DNA from: CAWEQO01 sp963811225
GTDB taxonomy: Bacteria; Chloroflexota; Anaerolineae; Anaerolineales; Anaerolineaceae
Direction: 5' to 3'
DNA length: 64,000 nucleotides
Assembly: GCA_963811225.1 (NCBI GenBank)
Contig: CAWEQO010000018.1
Span: 124,001-188,000, forward strand
Below are positions 37,659 through 47,422 of this stretch, piece after piece. How positions within the stretch are numbered: position 1 is the first letter of the stretch; every line of letters begins with the position of its first letter. The notes under the pieces are model-generated. The model was not told the origin of the DNA. It ran no database searches and worked only from the letters and a program-made list of their open reading frames with translations. The translations under genes were made by a program, and so were the position numbers.

Positions 37659-39012
37659 ATGGACTCACTTCGCATTGCATTTTTACCCATTGTACGCGTT
37701 CAGTTCGACGTCGAACTGGCAGAGAAAATGATCCAGGCGGCGCGCCAAAATCTTCTAGCTAACGGTTTCGAGTCTGTTCGGGCCCGAACAGCCCATCCGC
37801 GATTTGCCCTCCGCACAGGCCGCCATCGCCGGCCTGGCTTCTGTTCCTGTCGATATTCTGCTCATTTTCCAGGCCACCTTCGCAGACAGCAATATGGTGA
37901 TCGCGTTAAGCCAGGCAATCGCCGCCCCCCTCTTCCTGTGGGCGGTCCCCGAAGAATGGACCGGCGGCAGGCTCCGGCTCAACTCGTTATGTGGGATTAA
38001 CCTGGCCGGGCACGCCCTGACACTGCGGGGCAAGAAATACCGCTACGCGTACGCCCCGCCCATCGATCCGGCTGTTCTGGGCCAAATCCGGGCGCTGGCC
38101 GCCGCCGGCCGGCTGCGCAGGCGCATGCAATCCGCCCGCCTGGGCGTCGTCGGCGAGCACCCCGGCGGTATGGATACCTGCATCCTCGACGAGCCGCGCT
38201 TAAAAACCACCTTTGGCCTGGCGGTCGAGCGCATCCCTCTAGAGGATGTGTTCGCCCGGGCGCGCGCCGTTCCCAACGAGAAAAATGCCGCCGTGCGCAG
38301 AGACCTGGATGAAGTTCTGGATAACCTGGATACTTTGCAACCCAAGCCCCTGCTGGGCACCATCAGCGTGTATAACGCCCTCAAAGACATCGCCGTGGAA
38401 CAACGCCTGGATGGCCTGGCGGTGCGCTGCTGGCCCGAGTTCTTCACTGAAATGGGCTGCGCGGCCTGCGGGGCCATGTCCATGCTCAGCGACGGCTTCG
38501 GGGGCGCCACCCCGCTGCCGTGCAGCTGTGAAGCCGACATCAACGGCGCCGTCACCCAGTTGATCTTGCAGCTGCTGTCCGGTGCGCCCGCTTTTGGCAC
38601 CGACATGGTCGCGGCAGACATGGAACAAGATACGCTGGCCCTGTGGCACTGCGGCCTGGCCCCGTTTTCTATGGCCGATCCCAACCAGCCCAAACATGGC
38701 GGCAATCACTCCAACCGCGGCGTCCCACTGGTGATGGATTTTCCGCTCAAGCCCGGTCAGGTCACCATCGCCCGGGTCAGCCAGGCCACCGGTGAGCTGC
38801 GCCTGGTCGTGGGTCGCGGCGAGATCCTGGCGGCGCCCAAGCCTTTCAGCGGCACCAGCGGCGTCCTGCGCCTGGAAGCGTCCACCCAAACGTTCGTGGA
38901 TGCGCTCATGCGCGAAGGCCTGGAGCACCATATATCGTTTGTGTACGGAGACTATCTGGATACGTTAAATGAATTCGCCGAGCTTATTTCCTTGCCCGTC
39001 TTAGGTCTTTAA
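37659..39012 (+). pseudogene. L-fucose/L-arabinose isomerase-like protein, interrupted by one extra base
   Basis: The first frame (from ATG 37659, MDSLRIAFLPIVRVQF) and the second (LFGPEQPIRDLPSAQ onward, ending at 39012) join if one of the four bases at 37773-37776 is removed, giving about 450 residues. The interval is 3n+1 long. The C-terminal half carries the features of the FucI/AraA-like family: CEADINGAVTQLIL (a metal-binding Glu and Asp), WHCGLAP with the metal-binding His, and GRGEIL. The family interconverts aldoses and ketoses with Mn2+. It lies between the regulator and the transporter and would supply the ketose for the downstream aldolase. It may be an error of sequence rather than a dead gene, since both halves are intact. 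Confidence 0.85.
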
Positions 39013-39100
39013 AAGGAGGTGGTGGAGAGACCTGGAGTGAAGTCGCGTCTGCGCAAGATTTGGTTCATATTTTTCTAGCCAAAAGGAAAAAGGAGATTGC

Positions 39101-40495
39101 ATGAAGACAAAAGCTTTGTTTGTGGCGTTTCTTTTGATAGCAATGGCACTCGCCAGCTGCACCCCTGCTGCCGCCCCCACCGCAGCTGTTCCGGCCGCGC
39201 CGGAAGCAACCGCCGTCCCCCCAACCGCCGTGCCGCCAACTGCTGTTCCGGCGGCCGCAGTTCCCCCCACCGCCGCTCCTCCCGCTCCAAAGGAGCAAGT
39301 GGTCTTGCACTTCATGTACTACCAGGATGGCGCTGAAGCTTCCATTATGGCGCCCTTGATCACCAAGTTCATGCAGGCCAACCCCGACATTCTCGTCGAG
39401 CTGGATGTGGTGCCCTACACCAACATCACCAACCAGCTGCCCGCTCAGGCCCAGGCCGGACAGGTTCCCGATATCGCCCGCATCACCAACTTCGGTGCCT
39501 TCCGAGGAATGCTGCTCGACCTGCGCCCGTATCTGAGCGATCCCTCCTTTATGGAGGACAACTTCGCAGCCCCTGTTCTGGCGGCCATGCGCCCCGAGGG
39601 AGATACCACCGGCCTGTATGGCTTCCCGGACACCCTGACCGTCACCGGTCCGTTCGTGGACACCACCCTGTTCGAGCAGGCCAACGTCCCACTGCCCGGC
39701 CCGGACGCCACCTGGCAGGATTGGACCGAAGCCACCGCTAAGGTTAAGGAAGCCACCGGCGTCAAGTACGCCATCGACATCGATGCCACCGGTCACCGCC
39801 TGGCCGGCGCAGTCATCAGCGAGGGCGGCACCCTGCTGACCCCTGACGGCAATTTCACCATCGACTCACAGGGGTTCCGCGATTTCGTCACCATGCTCAA
39901 GAGCTGGCACGACGACGGCCTGGCCGACCCACAAATTTGGGCCAAGGCCGGCAACAGCTGCATTAACGACTTCATGAGCGGCGATCTGGTCTTCTGCCTA
40001 TCCGGCAGCTGGCAGGTCGGCAACGTCGCCAAGACGGTCGCAGGCAAGTTCGACTGGCAGGTCGTCCCGAACCCCACCGGCCCTGGCGGCAGCGTCGGCA
40101 TCGCCGGTGGTTCGGCCGTGGTTGCCTTCAATGGCACCCAGTATCCGGAACAGGTTGCCCGCTTCATGGAATACCTGATGCAGCCTGAGAACTATGGCGC
40201 CTTCAGCGCCGGAACGCTGGCCCTGCCGGCTGAGGCCGCCGTGGCCAACGCAGGCGTTGAGTACAACACCGACGATGCATCCGTGAAATCGGCGCTGAAC
40301 TCCTTCACCGCCGGCATCGCCAACATCAACGACCAGGGCTGGGCCTTGAATGTGAACCCGAATGCATTCGCATACTACCAAAATTCAGCCACCCGCATCT
40401 CGCAGTATATCAGCGGCGAGCTGACCCTGGACGAATTGATCCAGAAACTCCAATCGGACATCGACACTGCGATCGCGCAGAGTCAGAGCCAGTAA
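39101..40495 (+). CDS. Sugar ABC transporter substrate-binding lipoprotein (family 1)
   Basis: A 464-residue binding protein of the MalE/UgpB class. The signal peptide ends at the lipobox LASC (Cys20), followed by an Ala/Pro/Val-rich linker to about residue 65. The binding domain (from VVLHFMYYQDG) includes the family blocks VPDIARI, YGFPDT and FMSGDLVFCLSGSWQVG. AAAAGGAG precedes the ATG. A hairpin with a GAAA tetraloop follows the stop. Its partner ATPase is not in this operon, so a shared MsmK-type ATPase elsewhere is likely. Confidence 0.93.
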   Translation: MKTKALFVAFLLIAMALASCTPAAAPTAAVPAAPEATAVPPTAVPPTAVPAAAVPPTAAPPAPKEQVVLHFMYYQDGAEASIMAPLITKFMQANPDILVELDVVPYTNITNQLPAQAQAGQVPDIARITNFGAFRGMLLDLRPYLSDPSFMEDNFAAPVLAAMRPEGDTTGLYGFPDTLTVTGPFVDTTLFEQANVPLPGPDATWQDWTEATAKVKEATGVKYAIDIDATGHRLAGAVISEGGTLLTPDGNFTIDSQGFRDFVTMLKSWHDDGLADPQIWAKAGNSCINDFMSGDLVFCLSGSWQVGNVAKTVAGKFDWQVVPNPTGPGGSVGIAGGSAVVAFNGTQYPEQVARFMEYLMQPENYGAFSAGTLALPAEAAVANAGVEYNTDDASVKSALNSFTAGIANINDQGWALNVNPNAFAYYQNSATRISQYISGELTLDELIQKLQSDIDTAIAQSQSQ

Positions 40496-40508
40496 GTTTT
40501 GCTTTGAA

Positions 40509-40540
40509 GAGCTGTCCAGGGGGAAACCTCTGGACAGCTC
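40509..40540 (+). terminator. Intercistronic hairpin with GAAA tetraloop after the binding-protein gene
   Basis: A 14-base stem (40509-40522 with 40527-40540) with one G-U pair, closed by a GAAA tetraloop, 13 bases after the stop. No T run follows. It resembles the hairpin after rbsB and probably raises the level of binding protein relative to permeases. Confidence 0.65.
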
Positions 40541-40643
40541 ATTCTTCAAGTTGGGGCTGGGGATGTGTGGCGAGTTTTAAGAATGATCCAAGGAAAGAAG
40601 TCTGGATACGACGAGATCCAAGTGAAATGCAAAAGGTAGCGCG

Positions 40644-41672
40644 ATGGCCCAAAAAACTTTGAGGAGAAATGCGATTCAAACCACAGGGGACTGGGTGAGT
40701 TGGTCCCTTTCCCAGCTGTACGAATTCTTGACGCAAGTCCTCGACCGGTTCCTTTTCACCCCACTGCAGAGCCTGGTCGGAATCGACCGTATGCCATATT
40801 TCTTCGTCTTGCCGAACTTACTCGTGTTCGGCCTGTTCAGCCTGCTCCCCATGCTGCTGAATTTTGGATACGCCTTCACGAAGGATCCGAACTTGTTCCT
40901 GTCCCAACGCGCCTGGATTGGGATGGAAAACTTTCAGCAAATCTTCACCTGTAAAAGCATCTTCGATCCTAACACCTGCGCGGTCGATCTCTTCTGGCGG
41001 GCGGTCGGCAACACGATTCAGTTTGTGGTCTTCCAGGTGGCCCTGATGGTGATCATCTCGATGCTCACCGCGCTGGTCTTAAATAGCAAAATCAAGGCAC
41101 GCGGATTCTTTCGCAGTGTCTATTTTTACCCGGTACTGCTCTCTCCCATCGTAGTCGCATTACTGTGGAAGTGGATCCTGCAAGACAACGGTCTGTTGAA
41201 CGGCATCCTGGTTGGGCTGGGGTTGGGTCAGCAGCATTTCATGACCAACCCAACCTTTGCCCGCTTTTGGATGGTAATTATCAGCACCTGGTCCAACATG
41301 GGTTTTTACACCCTGATCCTGCTGGCAGGCTTGCAGTCCATCCCCTCCGAACTGTATGACTCGGCCAAAATCGATGGCGCGAACAACATCAACCTGTTCC
41401 GGAGCATCATCCTGCCGCTGCTGATGCCCACCATGCTGGTGGTTACCGTGCTTTCGCTGATCCGCGCCGTGCAGGTCTTCGATATCGTGTATGCCTTCAC
41501 CGGCGGCGGTCCCGGCTCGGCCACCATGTATCTGGTCCAATTCATTTACATGAACGGCTTCTCCAGCCCGATTAAACTGCTCGGGATTGCCTCGACCGCC
41601 TCGCTCTTGATGGCCGGCGTCCTGGTCATCTTGACCGTGATCCAGCTAACGCTCCGTAGAAACGAGGTGTAA
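40644..41672 (+). CDS. Sugar ABC transporter permease, MalF/UgpA type
   Basis: A 342-residue inner-membrane permease. About six helices and the ATPase-coupling EAA loop (ELYDSAKIDGANNINLFRSIILPLLMP, about 230-256) are clear. The N-terminal 50 residues are hydrophilic. It forms the heterodimeric pore with the next gene, which begins 1 base after its stop. Confidence 0.94.
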   Translation: MAQKTLRRNAIQTTGDWVSWSLSQLYEFLTQVLDRFLFTPLQSLVGIDRMPYFFVLPNLLVFGLFSLLPMLLNFGYAFTKDPNLFLSQRAWIGMENFQQIFTCKSIFDPNTCAVDLFWRAVGNTIQFVVFQVALMVIISMLTALVLNSKIKARGFFRSVYFYPVLLSPIVVALLWKWILQDNGLLNGILVGLGLGQQHFMTNPTFARFWMVIISTWSNMGFYTLILLAGLQSIPSELYDSAKIDGANNINLFRSIILPLLMPTMLVVTVLSLIRAVQVFDIVYAFTGGGPGSATMYLVQFIYMNGFSSPIKLLGIASTASLLMAGVLVILTVIQLTLRRNEV

Positions 41673-41673
41673 T

Positions 41674-42723
41674 GTGAGCACAATCCTCCGTTTTCTCACC
41701 CGCACACGCGGCCGCAACCGGTTCCACTTTACCGATGTCGCCACCTACCTCTACCTCGGTTTTAGCGTCATCCTCATGTTTGGCCCGGTCTTGTGGCTGG
41801 TCATGTCCTCGTTCAAGTCCATCGGAGAGATCAACACCTTCCCGCCGCGGCTCTTCCCCTATAAGCAGGATACGGTCGTGGTCGCCGGGTATGACGAGCC
41901 GCTGCCCCTCTATCATGCCACCGTCGATGGCCGGACCATGCAGTTGGCCGAGACCTTCCGGCTGGGCATCCAATCCACCATGGTAGACCCGGCCGACCCC
42001 AGCCAGACTTACAAGGTCAACATCAAGGACGTCACGCCCGTCGAACACGTCACCTTCGACTTGAACAACTACCGGGAAGGCATCAACAGCTTCAACTTCG
42101 GGGTGTATTTGCGTAACAGCACCATCGTGACGGTCGTCGCCACGGTTCTCACCTTAATCGTCAACAGCATGGCCGCCTTTGCCCTCAGCAAGTACAAGTT
42201 CAAGGGCAGCACGGCCATCTTCCTGGTCATGATCGCCACCTTGATGGTCCCGACCACGGTCATCCTGGTGCCCGAGTTCCTGATCATCACCATGTTGAAA
42301 TGGAACAACACCCTGACCGGGGTCATCATCCCGACCATCGCCACGCCCACGGGCATGTTCCTGCTGCGCCAGTACATGCTCACCCTGCCGGATGAGATCA
42401 TCGACGCGGCCCGCGTGGATGGGGCCAGCGAATGGCGCATCTTCGCCCAGATCATCATCCCGCTCTCCGGCCCAGCCCTGGCCGTCCTGGCCATCTTCTC
42501 GGTCATGTGGCGTTGGAATGACTTCCTGTGGCCCCTGGTCGTGCTGACCCACAACAAACTGTTCACTTTGCAGGTTGGGCTGGCCTCCTTCCAGGGCGAG
42601 CTGAACGTCCAGTGGAATTTGATCCTGGCCATGACCGTGCTGACCCTGATCCCGGTATCGCTGATCTTCGCCTTCTTACAGCGCAGCATCACCACCGGGA
42701 TTGCCACCACCGGTATGAAATAA
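41674..42723 (+). CDS. Sugar ABC transporter permease, MalG/UgpE type
   Basis: A 349-residue permease starting with GTG 41674. It has the EAA loop EIIDAARVDGASEWRIFAQIIIPLSGP near residues 245-270, and a first helix near 31-50. A long extracytoplasmic stretch (about residues 50-145) between the first and second helices is larger than in MalG proper (GEINTFPPRLFP to TFDLNNYREG) and may contact the binding protein. Confidence 0.93.
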   Translation: MSTILRFLTRTRGRNRFHFTDVATYLYLGFSVILMFGPVLWLVMSSFKSIGEINTFPPRLFPYKQDTVVVAGYDEPLPLYHATVDGRTMQLAETFRLGIQSTMVDPADPSQTYKVNIKDVTPVEHVTFDLNNYREGINSFNFGVYLRNSTIVTVVATVLTLIVNSMAAFALSKYKFKGSTAIFLVMIATLMVPTTVILVPEFLIITMLKWNNTLTGVIIPTIATPTGMFLLRQYMLTLPDEIIDAARVDGASEWRIFAQIIIPLSGPALAVLAIFSVMWRWNDFLWPLVVLTHNKLFTLQVGLASFQGELNVQWNLILAMTVLTLIPVSLIFAFLQRSITTGIATTGMK

Positions 42724-42803
42724 GCGATTATTTGCGGGCTCTGGGCGCGCCGGCCGCCCGGACCGGAATTACAGATGAGGTATCGGTTTCAACGGAGGGT
42801 TCT

Positions 42804-45005
42804 GTGATCCATCATCACGAAGGGATTATTCTGCAACAAGGATACGAACCATTACAGTCGTTTGCCTTACAGGAAAGGACTTCCCAGGGAGCCAAATTTC
42901 TCACGCTAGCGGGCGGCTTTGAGGTTTCCTTCTTCAGTCAGGGGGTCGTCCGCCTCAAGTCGCTGGCCAAACGGGCCCAGCCCGATTACGGCATCCTGGT
43001 TGCCTCCCCTGAGAAAGTGGACGTCGAGTTCGCCGAGATCGACGGCGGCTTCCGGCTGCAGTCCGGCGACATGGCCTTCGAGCTGCTCAACACGCCGATG
43101 CGTATCCGCCTGCTCTACCAGGGCCGGGTGCTGCTACAATCCGTGACCGACCGGAACATCGAGGGAAAACTGCGCTTTTCCCCTTTCGCAAGGCGCGAGG
43201 ATTCCTGGCTGGTTGCGCTGGCGCTGGTCAATACCGAGCCGGTTTATGGCCTGGGGGAGAAATGGGCTTCCCTCAACCGGCGCGGCCAGCTCATCCACAG
43301 CTGGAACGAAGACGCCACCACGGTCAACTCCGAGCTGTCCTACAAGAACACCCCTTTCGCCTGGAGCCCGGAGGGCTGGGGTATGTTCGTCCATACCCCC
43401 TCCAAGGTGACCCATGGAGTTGGCTACCCCGAGTGGTCGCACCGCAGCTACCTCCTGCAGGTCTTCGACCAGGAACTGGACCTGTTCTTCTTCACTGCCG
43501 GTTCTCCCGCACAGATGCTGGAAAAGTATACCGCTTTGACCGGGCGCGCCTATCAGCCGCCGCGCTGGAGCTACGGCACCTGGATGTCGCACGCCTATTA
43601 CCAGAGCCCCGAGATCGTGCTGGACGTGGCCCAAAAGATCCGCGAGCACCGCATCCCCTGCGACGTGATTTTGCTGGACGGGCGCGCCTGGCATACCATG
43701 GAAGACCGCTTCGACTTTCAGTGGGACAAGGCCCGCTACCCCGATCCGCCCGCCTTCGTGCAGTCCTTGCGCTCCCAGGGCTATCGCTTGAATCTGTGGG
43801 AATACTCGTATCTTTCCACCTACAACCCTTTGTTCAACGAGCTGGCCGAAAAAGGCTACTTCCTGAAGACCCCTTCCGGTGAGCCCTACATCCATCGCTG
43901 GTTCCCCTGGCCTTACGACCACGCCTGGCCGCACCTGCAGCCCAGCGCGATCATCGATTTCACCAACCCCGAGGCTTACGCCTGGTTCCGAGACCAGCAC
44001 AAACAGCTGTTCGACATCGGCGTCAGCGTGATGAAAACCGATTACGGCGAAGCGGTCCCGGAGAATGTGGTCGCCTTCAACGGGGACAGCGGCAAGCGCC
44101 TGCACAACGTCTACACGCACCTGTACAACCAGTGTGTATACGAAGCTACCGAAAAATACAGCCAGGACGGCGCAATGGTCTGGGGGCGCTCGTGTTGGGC
44201 GGGCGGCCAGCGTTACCCGGTCCAATGGGGCGGCGACCCGCAGTCGGACTGGGATGGTCTGGCAGCCAGCATCCGCGGCGGGCAATCCTGGGGCATGAGC
44301 GGTGGGCCTTTCTACGCGCACGATATCGGCGGCTTCGCCACCGGCAACCCCCCACCCGAACTGTACGTGCGCTGGGCCCAGGCCGGGGTCATGGCCTCGC
44401 ACACCCGCTTCCACGGCATCGGCGACCGCGAGCCCTGGTTCTACGGTGAAGAAGCCGAGTGCATCGTGCGCCAGTGGCTGGAGTGGCGCTACCGCCTGAT
44501 CCCCTACCTGCAAGCTTGCGCCCTGGAAGCCGGCGCAACCGGCATGCCAGTCATGCGCTCGATGGCGCTGGCCTTCCCCGAGGATAACATCGCCTGGCCG
44601 TTCGAGCAGCAGTACATGCTCGGGCCCTCCTTGCTGGTCATCCCCGTGGTCGTCCCCGGCGGCCAGGTGCGCTACTACCTCCCGCCCGGAAACTGGTACG
44701 ATCTCTGGAACCAGACCTGGGTTAAGGGCCCGGGTTTCTTCAAGCAGACCGTGCCTCTGGATTACATCCCGGTCTTCGGGCGTGAAGGCGCCATCTTGCC
44801 CCTCGGCCCGGTCGTGCAGCATACGGACGAGCTGCAGCCGGGGCTGGATTTGCAGGAAGTCTGGACCTTTGGCAAGCCAGAGCATAGGCATGCAGCTACC
44901 TGGCCTGAGATTGTCGATTGGGCCGGATGGCATCTTAGCGCCCCTGCCGGATGGGGTGAAACAGGTTCAAAAATAGGAGTTCAAGATGAAATTTTTTCTG
45001 GATAG
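42804..45005 (+). CDS. Glycoside hydrolase family 31, alpha-xylosidase-like
   Basis: A 733-residue enzyme. The GTG start at 42804 has CGGAGGG just upstream. The catalytic nucleophile is Asp413 in MKTDYGE, and the acid/base is probably Asp478 in WGGDPQSDWDG; both motifs match YicI-type alpha-xylosidases more than YihQ sulfoquinovosidases. The N-terminal beta-sandwich (EPVYGLGEKWASLNRRG) and C-terminal beta domains (YLPPGNWYDLWNQ) are in order. No signal peptide, so it works in the cytoplasm on an imported oligosaccharide, releasing alpha-linked xylose or glucose. Its last codons overlap the aldolase gene by 20 bases. Confidence 0.92.
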   Translation: MIHHHEGIILQQGYEPLQSFALQERTSQGAKFLTLAGGFEVSFFSQGVVRLKSLAKRAQPDYGILVASPEKVDVEFAEIDGGFRLQSGDMAFELLNTPMRIRLLYQGRVLLQSVTDRNIEGKLRFSPFARREDSWLVALALVNTEPVYGLGEKWASLNRRGQLIHSWNEDATTVNSELSYKNTPFAWSPEGWGMFVHTPSKVTHGVGYPEWSHRSYLLQVFDQELDLFFFTAGSPAQMLEKYTALTGRAYQPPRWSYGTWMSHAYYQSPEIVLDVAQKIREHRIPCDVILLDGRAWHTMEDRFDFQWDKARYPDPPAFVQSLRSQGYRLNLWEYSYLSTYNPLFNELAEKGYFLKTPSGEPYIHRWFPWPYDHAWPHLQPSAIIDFTNPEAYAWFRDQHKQLFDIGVSVMKTDYGEAVPENVVAFNGDSGKRLHNVYTHLYNQCVYEATEKYSQDGAMVWGRSCWAGGQRYPVQWGGDPQSDWDGLAASIRGGQSWGMSGGPFYAHDIGGFATGNPPPELYVRWAQAGVMASHTRFHGIGDREPWFYGEEAECIVRQWLEWRYRLIPYLQACALEAGATGMPVMRSMALAFPEDNIAWPFEQQYMLGPSLLVIPVVVPGGQVRYYLPPGNWYDLWNQTWVKGPGFFKQTVPLDYIPVFGREGAILPLGPVVQHTDELQPGLDLQEVWTFGKPEHRHAATWPEIVDWAGWHLSAPAGWGETGSKIGVQDEIFSG

Positions 45006-45648
45006 CGCCCACGTCGATGAGATCGAGTATGCCCTCAAGATGTGGAACATCGATGGGGTTACCACCAATCCGCGCCACGTGCAAAGCTCAGGCAAGTCGT
45101 TTCTGACCGTCATCCGTGAGATCGGCGGCCTGATGAAGGGGACGGATAAGACGGTATCGGTGGAGGTTAACCCGCATCATACCGAATTTGAAAAGATGGT
45201 CGCAGAGGGTGAGAAGCTGGCAGCCATCAGCCCCAACTTTGTGGTCAAGCTGCCGGCTACCGAAGCCGGTTTCAAGGCCGTTGCGGTCTTAAAGGAAAAG
45301 GGCATCCGCTCCAACCTGACCCTGGTCTTCTCGGTCACCCAGGCGCTGCAGGCCATGCGCATGGGGGCTTACTTCGTCTCGCCCTTCATCGGCTGGAAAG
45401 AGTCGAATGCAGAAGAGGTCCAGAGCTTCGTGCAAGAGGTGGTCGCTGTGCGCGACAACTATGCCTTCAGTACAGAGATCATCGTGGCCGCAGTGCGGAA
45501 TGGGCGCCAGATGGCGGACGCGGCCGTGGCGGGCGCGGATATCGTCACCGCCGGGCTGGAGGTCTACAAAGACGCCTTCGATCATCCCTACACCCATTTG
45601 GGCCTGAAGAAGTTTTCGGACTTTTGGGACCAGACAGTATACGAATAA
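44986..45648 (+). CDS. Transaldolase-like fructose-6-phosphate aldolase (FSA/TalC family)
   Basis: A 220-residue class I aldolase, the short form of transaldolase. The Schiff-base lysine is Lys88 in NFVVKLPAT, and DGVTTNP (23-29) and SNLTLVFSVTQAL are present. AGGAGTTCAAG lies before the ATG. It could cleave a ketose into dihydroxyacetone and an aldehyde, so in this cluster it may act on an unphosphorylated ketose or a deoxy sugar acid derivative. The substrate is unknown. Confidence 0.9.
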   Translation: MKFFLDSAHVDEIEYALKMWNIDGVTTNPRHVQSSGKSFLTVIREIGGLMKGTDKTVSVEVNPHHTEFEKMVAEGEKLAAISPNFVVKLPATEAGFKAVAVLKEKGIRSNLTLVFSVTQALQAMRMGAYFVSPFIGWKESNAEEVQSFVQEVVAVRDNYAFSTEIIVAAVRNGRQMADAAVAGADIVTAGLEVYKDAFDHPYTHLGLKKFSDFWDQTVYE

Positions 45649-45675
45649 ACAAGAACGAAAGGAGAAGGATTTGAA

Positions 45676-45987
45676 ATGAAAAACAGTATCCTGATCCACC
45701 AGCCTAACGACGATGTCGGCGTGGCCGTGGCGGACCTGCAAGTTGGCGAAGAAATCGGGGTCGTAACCCTGGAGGGTGAATGCATTGGCTCCGTGATGCT
45801 GGTGAGTGACGTTCCGCTGGGGCATAAAGTCGCGATGCGCGAGCTGCTGCCCGACCAGCACGTGATCGAGTACGGCCGTGAAATTGGCTACGCCCTGGCC
45901 CCGATCCAGCGAGGCGAGCATGTCCATATCCACAACATCCGCAGCCTGCGGTGGGCCGGCCAGCAGAAGCTGACCATCGAAAAGTAG
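45676..45987 (+). CDS. UxaA-type dehydratase small subunit (SAF domain)
   Basis: A 103-residue SAF-domain protein matching the N-terminal part of altronate or galactarate dehydratase (ALAPIQRGEHVHIHNI is the family hallmark). AAAGGAGAAGG precedes the ATG. It is followed 8 bases later by the large subunit, so the usual single-chain enzyme is split into two here, as in some thermophilic and anaerobic bacteria. Confidence 0.9.
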   Translation: MKNSILIHQPNDDVGVAVADLQVGEEIGVVTLEGECIGSVMLVSDVPLGHKVAMRELLPDQHVIEYGREIGYALAPIQRGEHVHIHNIRSLRWAGQQKLTIEK

Positions 45988-45995
45988 GAGGAGCC

Positions 45996-47162
45996 ATGCC
46001 ACGCTATCAAGATATTCCACTGACCGGTTACCGCCGAGAGAACGGCCGGGTCGGTATTCGCAACCACGTCCTGATCATCTCGGTCGACGATATTTCCAAT
46101 GCCGCCGTCGAAGGCGTCTCACGCTTGATCCGCGGCACAACCGGCCTGCTGCATCCCTACGGCCGCTTGCAGTTCGGTGACGACTTGAACCTGACCTTCC
46201 GCACCCTGGTTGGCACCGCCCGCAATCCGAACGTGGCCGCCGTGATCGTCATCGGCATCGAGCCCAATTGGACCGACTTCATGGTCGAGGGCATCGCCGA
46301 GACCGGCAAGCCCGTGGCCGGTTTCAGCATCGAACGCCACGGCGACTTGAAGACCATTGAGATGGCTGCCCGCAAAGCCAAAGAATTCGTCCATTATGCC
46401 TCAGAACTGCCCCGCGTTCCGGTAGAATGGAATGAGATTTGGGTCTCGACCAAGTGCGGCGAATCCGACACGACCAGCGGCCTGGGCTCCAACCCAACCG
46501 TGGGCCGGGTGTTCGAGCGCCTGGAAAAGAATGGCAGCACGTTGTTCTTTGGCGAGACCACCGAGGTGACCGGCGCAGAAGACAAGATCATCGAACAGTG
46601 TGCCACACCCGAAATCGCAGCGCAGTTCGAAGCCGCCTTCGATAATTATCAAGAAATGGTCCAATCACAGGGTGTCAGCCTGCTGGGTACCCAACCCACC
46701 GAGGGCAACATCCGCGGCGGCCTGTCCACAATCGAAGAAAAGGCCCTGGGCAACGTCGCGAAGATGGGGCGCTGCATGGTCAGTGGCTTCCTGAAGCCGG
46801 CCGAAGAGCCCAAGAGCCCTGGTCTGCACTTCATGGACTCCTCCAGCGCCGCGGCCGAAATGGTCACTCTATGCTGCGCGGCCGGAGCGGCCCTGCATCT
46901 GTTCACCACCGGCCAGGGCAACATCATCGGCAACCTGATCGAGCCGGTTATCAAGATGTCCGCCAATCCGCTCACCGTCTCGACCATGACCGAGCACATC
47001 GACGTGGACCTGTCCGGGCTTCTGCGCCTGGAGATGACCCTCGACCAGGCCGCCGACGCCGCCATGGAGATGATGGCTCACACCATCAACGGCCGCCTGA
47101 CCGCCGCGGAGACCCTCCGCCACGATGAGTTCGTCATCACCAAGCTGTACCGCAGCGCTTAA
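45996..47162 (+). CDS. UxaA-type dehydratase large subunit (altronate/galactarate dehydratase family)
   Basis: A 388-residue protein of the GD_AH_C family. The start at 45996 (MPRYQDIPLTGYRRENGRVG) has AGGAGG upstream. The family segment NHVLIISVDDISNAA and the metal- or substrate-binding STKCGESDTTSGLGSNPTVGR are present, and GETTEVTGAED follows. These Fe2+-dependent lyases dehydrate aldonic or aldaric acids to 2-keto-3-deoxy acids. It may use an aldonate made by the oxidoreductase or dehydrogenase of this cluster. Confidence 0.9.
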   Translation: MPRYQDIPLTGYRRENGRVGIRNHVLIISVDDISNAAVEGVSRLIRGTTGLLHPYGRLQFGDDLNLTFRTLVGTARNPNVAAVIVIGIEPNWTDFMVEGIAETGKPVAGFSIERHGDLKTIEMAARKAKEFVHYASELPRVPVEWNEIWVSTKCGESDTTSGLGSNPTVGRVFERLEKNGSTLFFGETTEVTGAEDKIIEQCATPEIAAQFEAAFDNYQEMVQSQGVSLLGTQPTEGNIRGGLSTIEEKALGNVAKMGRCMVSGFLKPAEEPKSPGLHFMDSSSAAAEMVTLCCAAGAALHLFTTGQGNIIGNLIEPVIKMSANPLTVSTMTEHIDVDLSGLLRLEMTLDQAADAAMEMMAHTINGRLTAAETLRHDEFVITKLYRSA

Positions 47163-47185
47163 CAGCCATTCAAATCGCATTCGAA

Positions 47186-47220
47186 GGGGCTCCGCAAGGA
47201 GCCCCAGGGTTTCACTTTTA
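47186..47220 (+). terminator. Possible terminator or attenuator before the AOR gene
   Basis: A perfect 8-base GC stem (47186-47193 with 47198-47205) closed by a GCAA tetraloop, followed by AGGGTTTCACTTTTA. It lies 24 bases after the dehydratase gene, so the AOR gene may be partly insulated from upstream transcription. Confidence 0.55.
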
Positions 47221-47422
47221 TCGGAGCTCCCGGCAAAGCATCCCGGTTCTACCTGGAAGCTGGCTACTGAAGATGGACCCCAAGAAAGCCAGAACGCTGC
47301 TGCTACCCCCGGCCGGGAACCTGCAGCAGGCCATCGAACGCCTTGCCCGGCCTGCAAGCCGGCGGCCGCATTGGCGTGCTGTCGCATGCATCTTCAACCA
47401 TACCTTATCGAGCGAGGGAGAC

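Noticed and set aside
42528..42803. An upstream extension of the GH31 gene into the MalG-type permease gene.
   Set aside because: It overlaps a proven permease end; GTG 42804 has a good ribosome binding site and starts the GH31 N-terminal domain.
43134..44933. A 599-codon frame antisense to the GH31 gene.
   Set aside because: The GH31 gene has every catalytic motif on the other strand; the antisense product matches no fold and is a shadow of its codon bias.
42804..45005. The GH31 gene as a sulfoquinovosidase, with the FSA aldolase as a sulfofructose transaldolase.
   Set aside because: The active-site segments (KTDYGE, WGGDPQ) are of the alpha-xylosidase type, and no sulfolactaldehyde enzyme is next to it.
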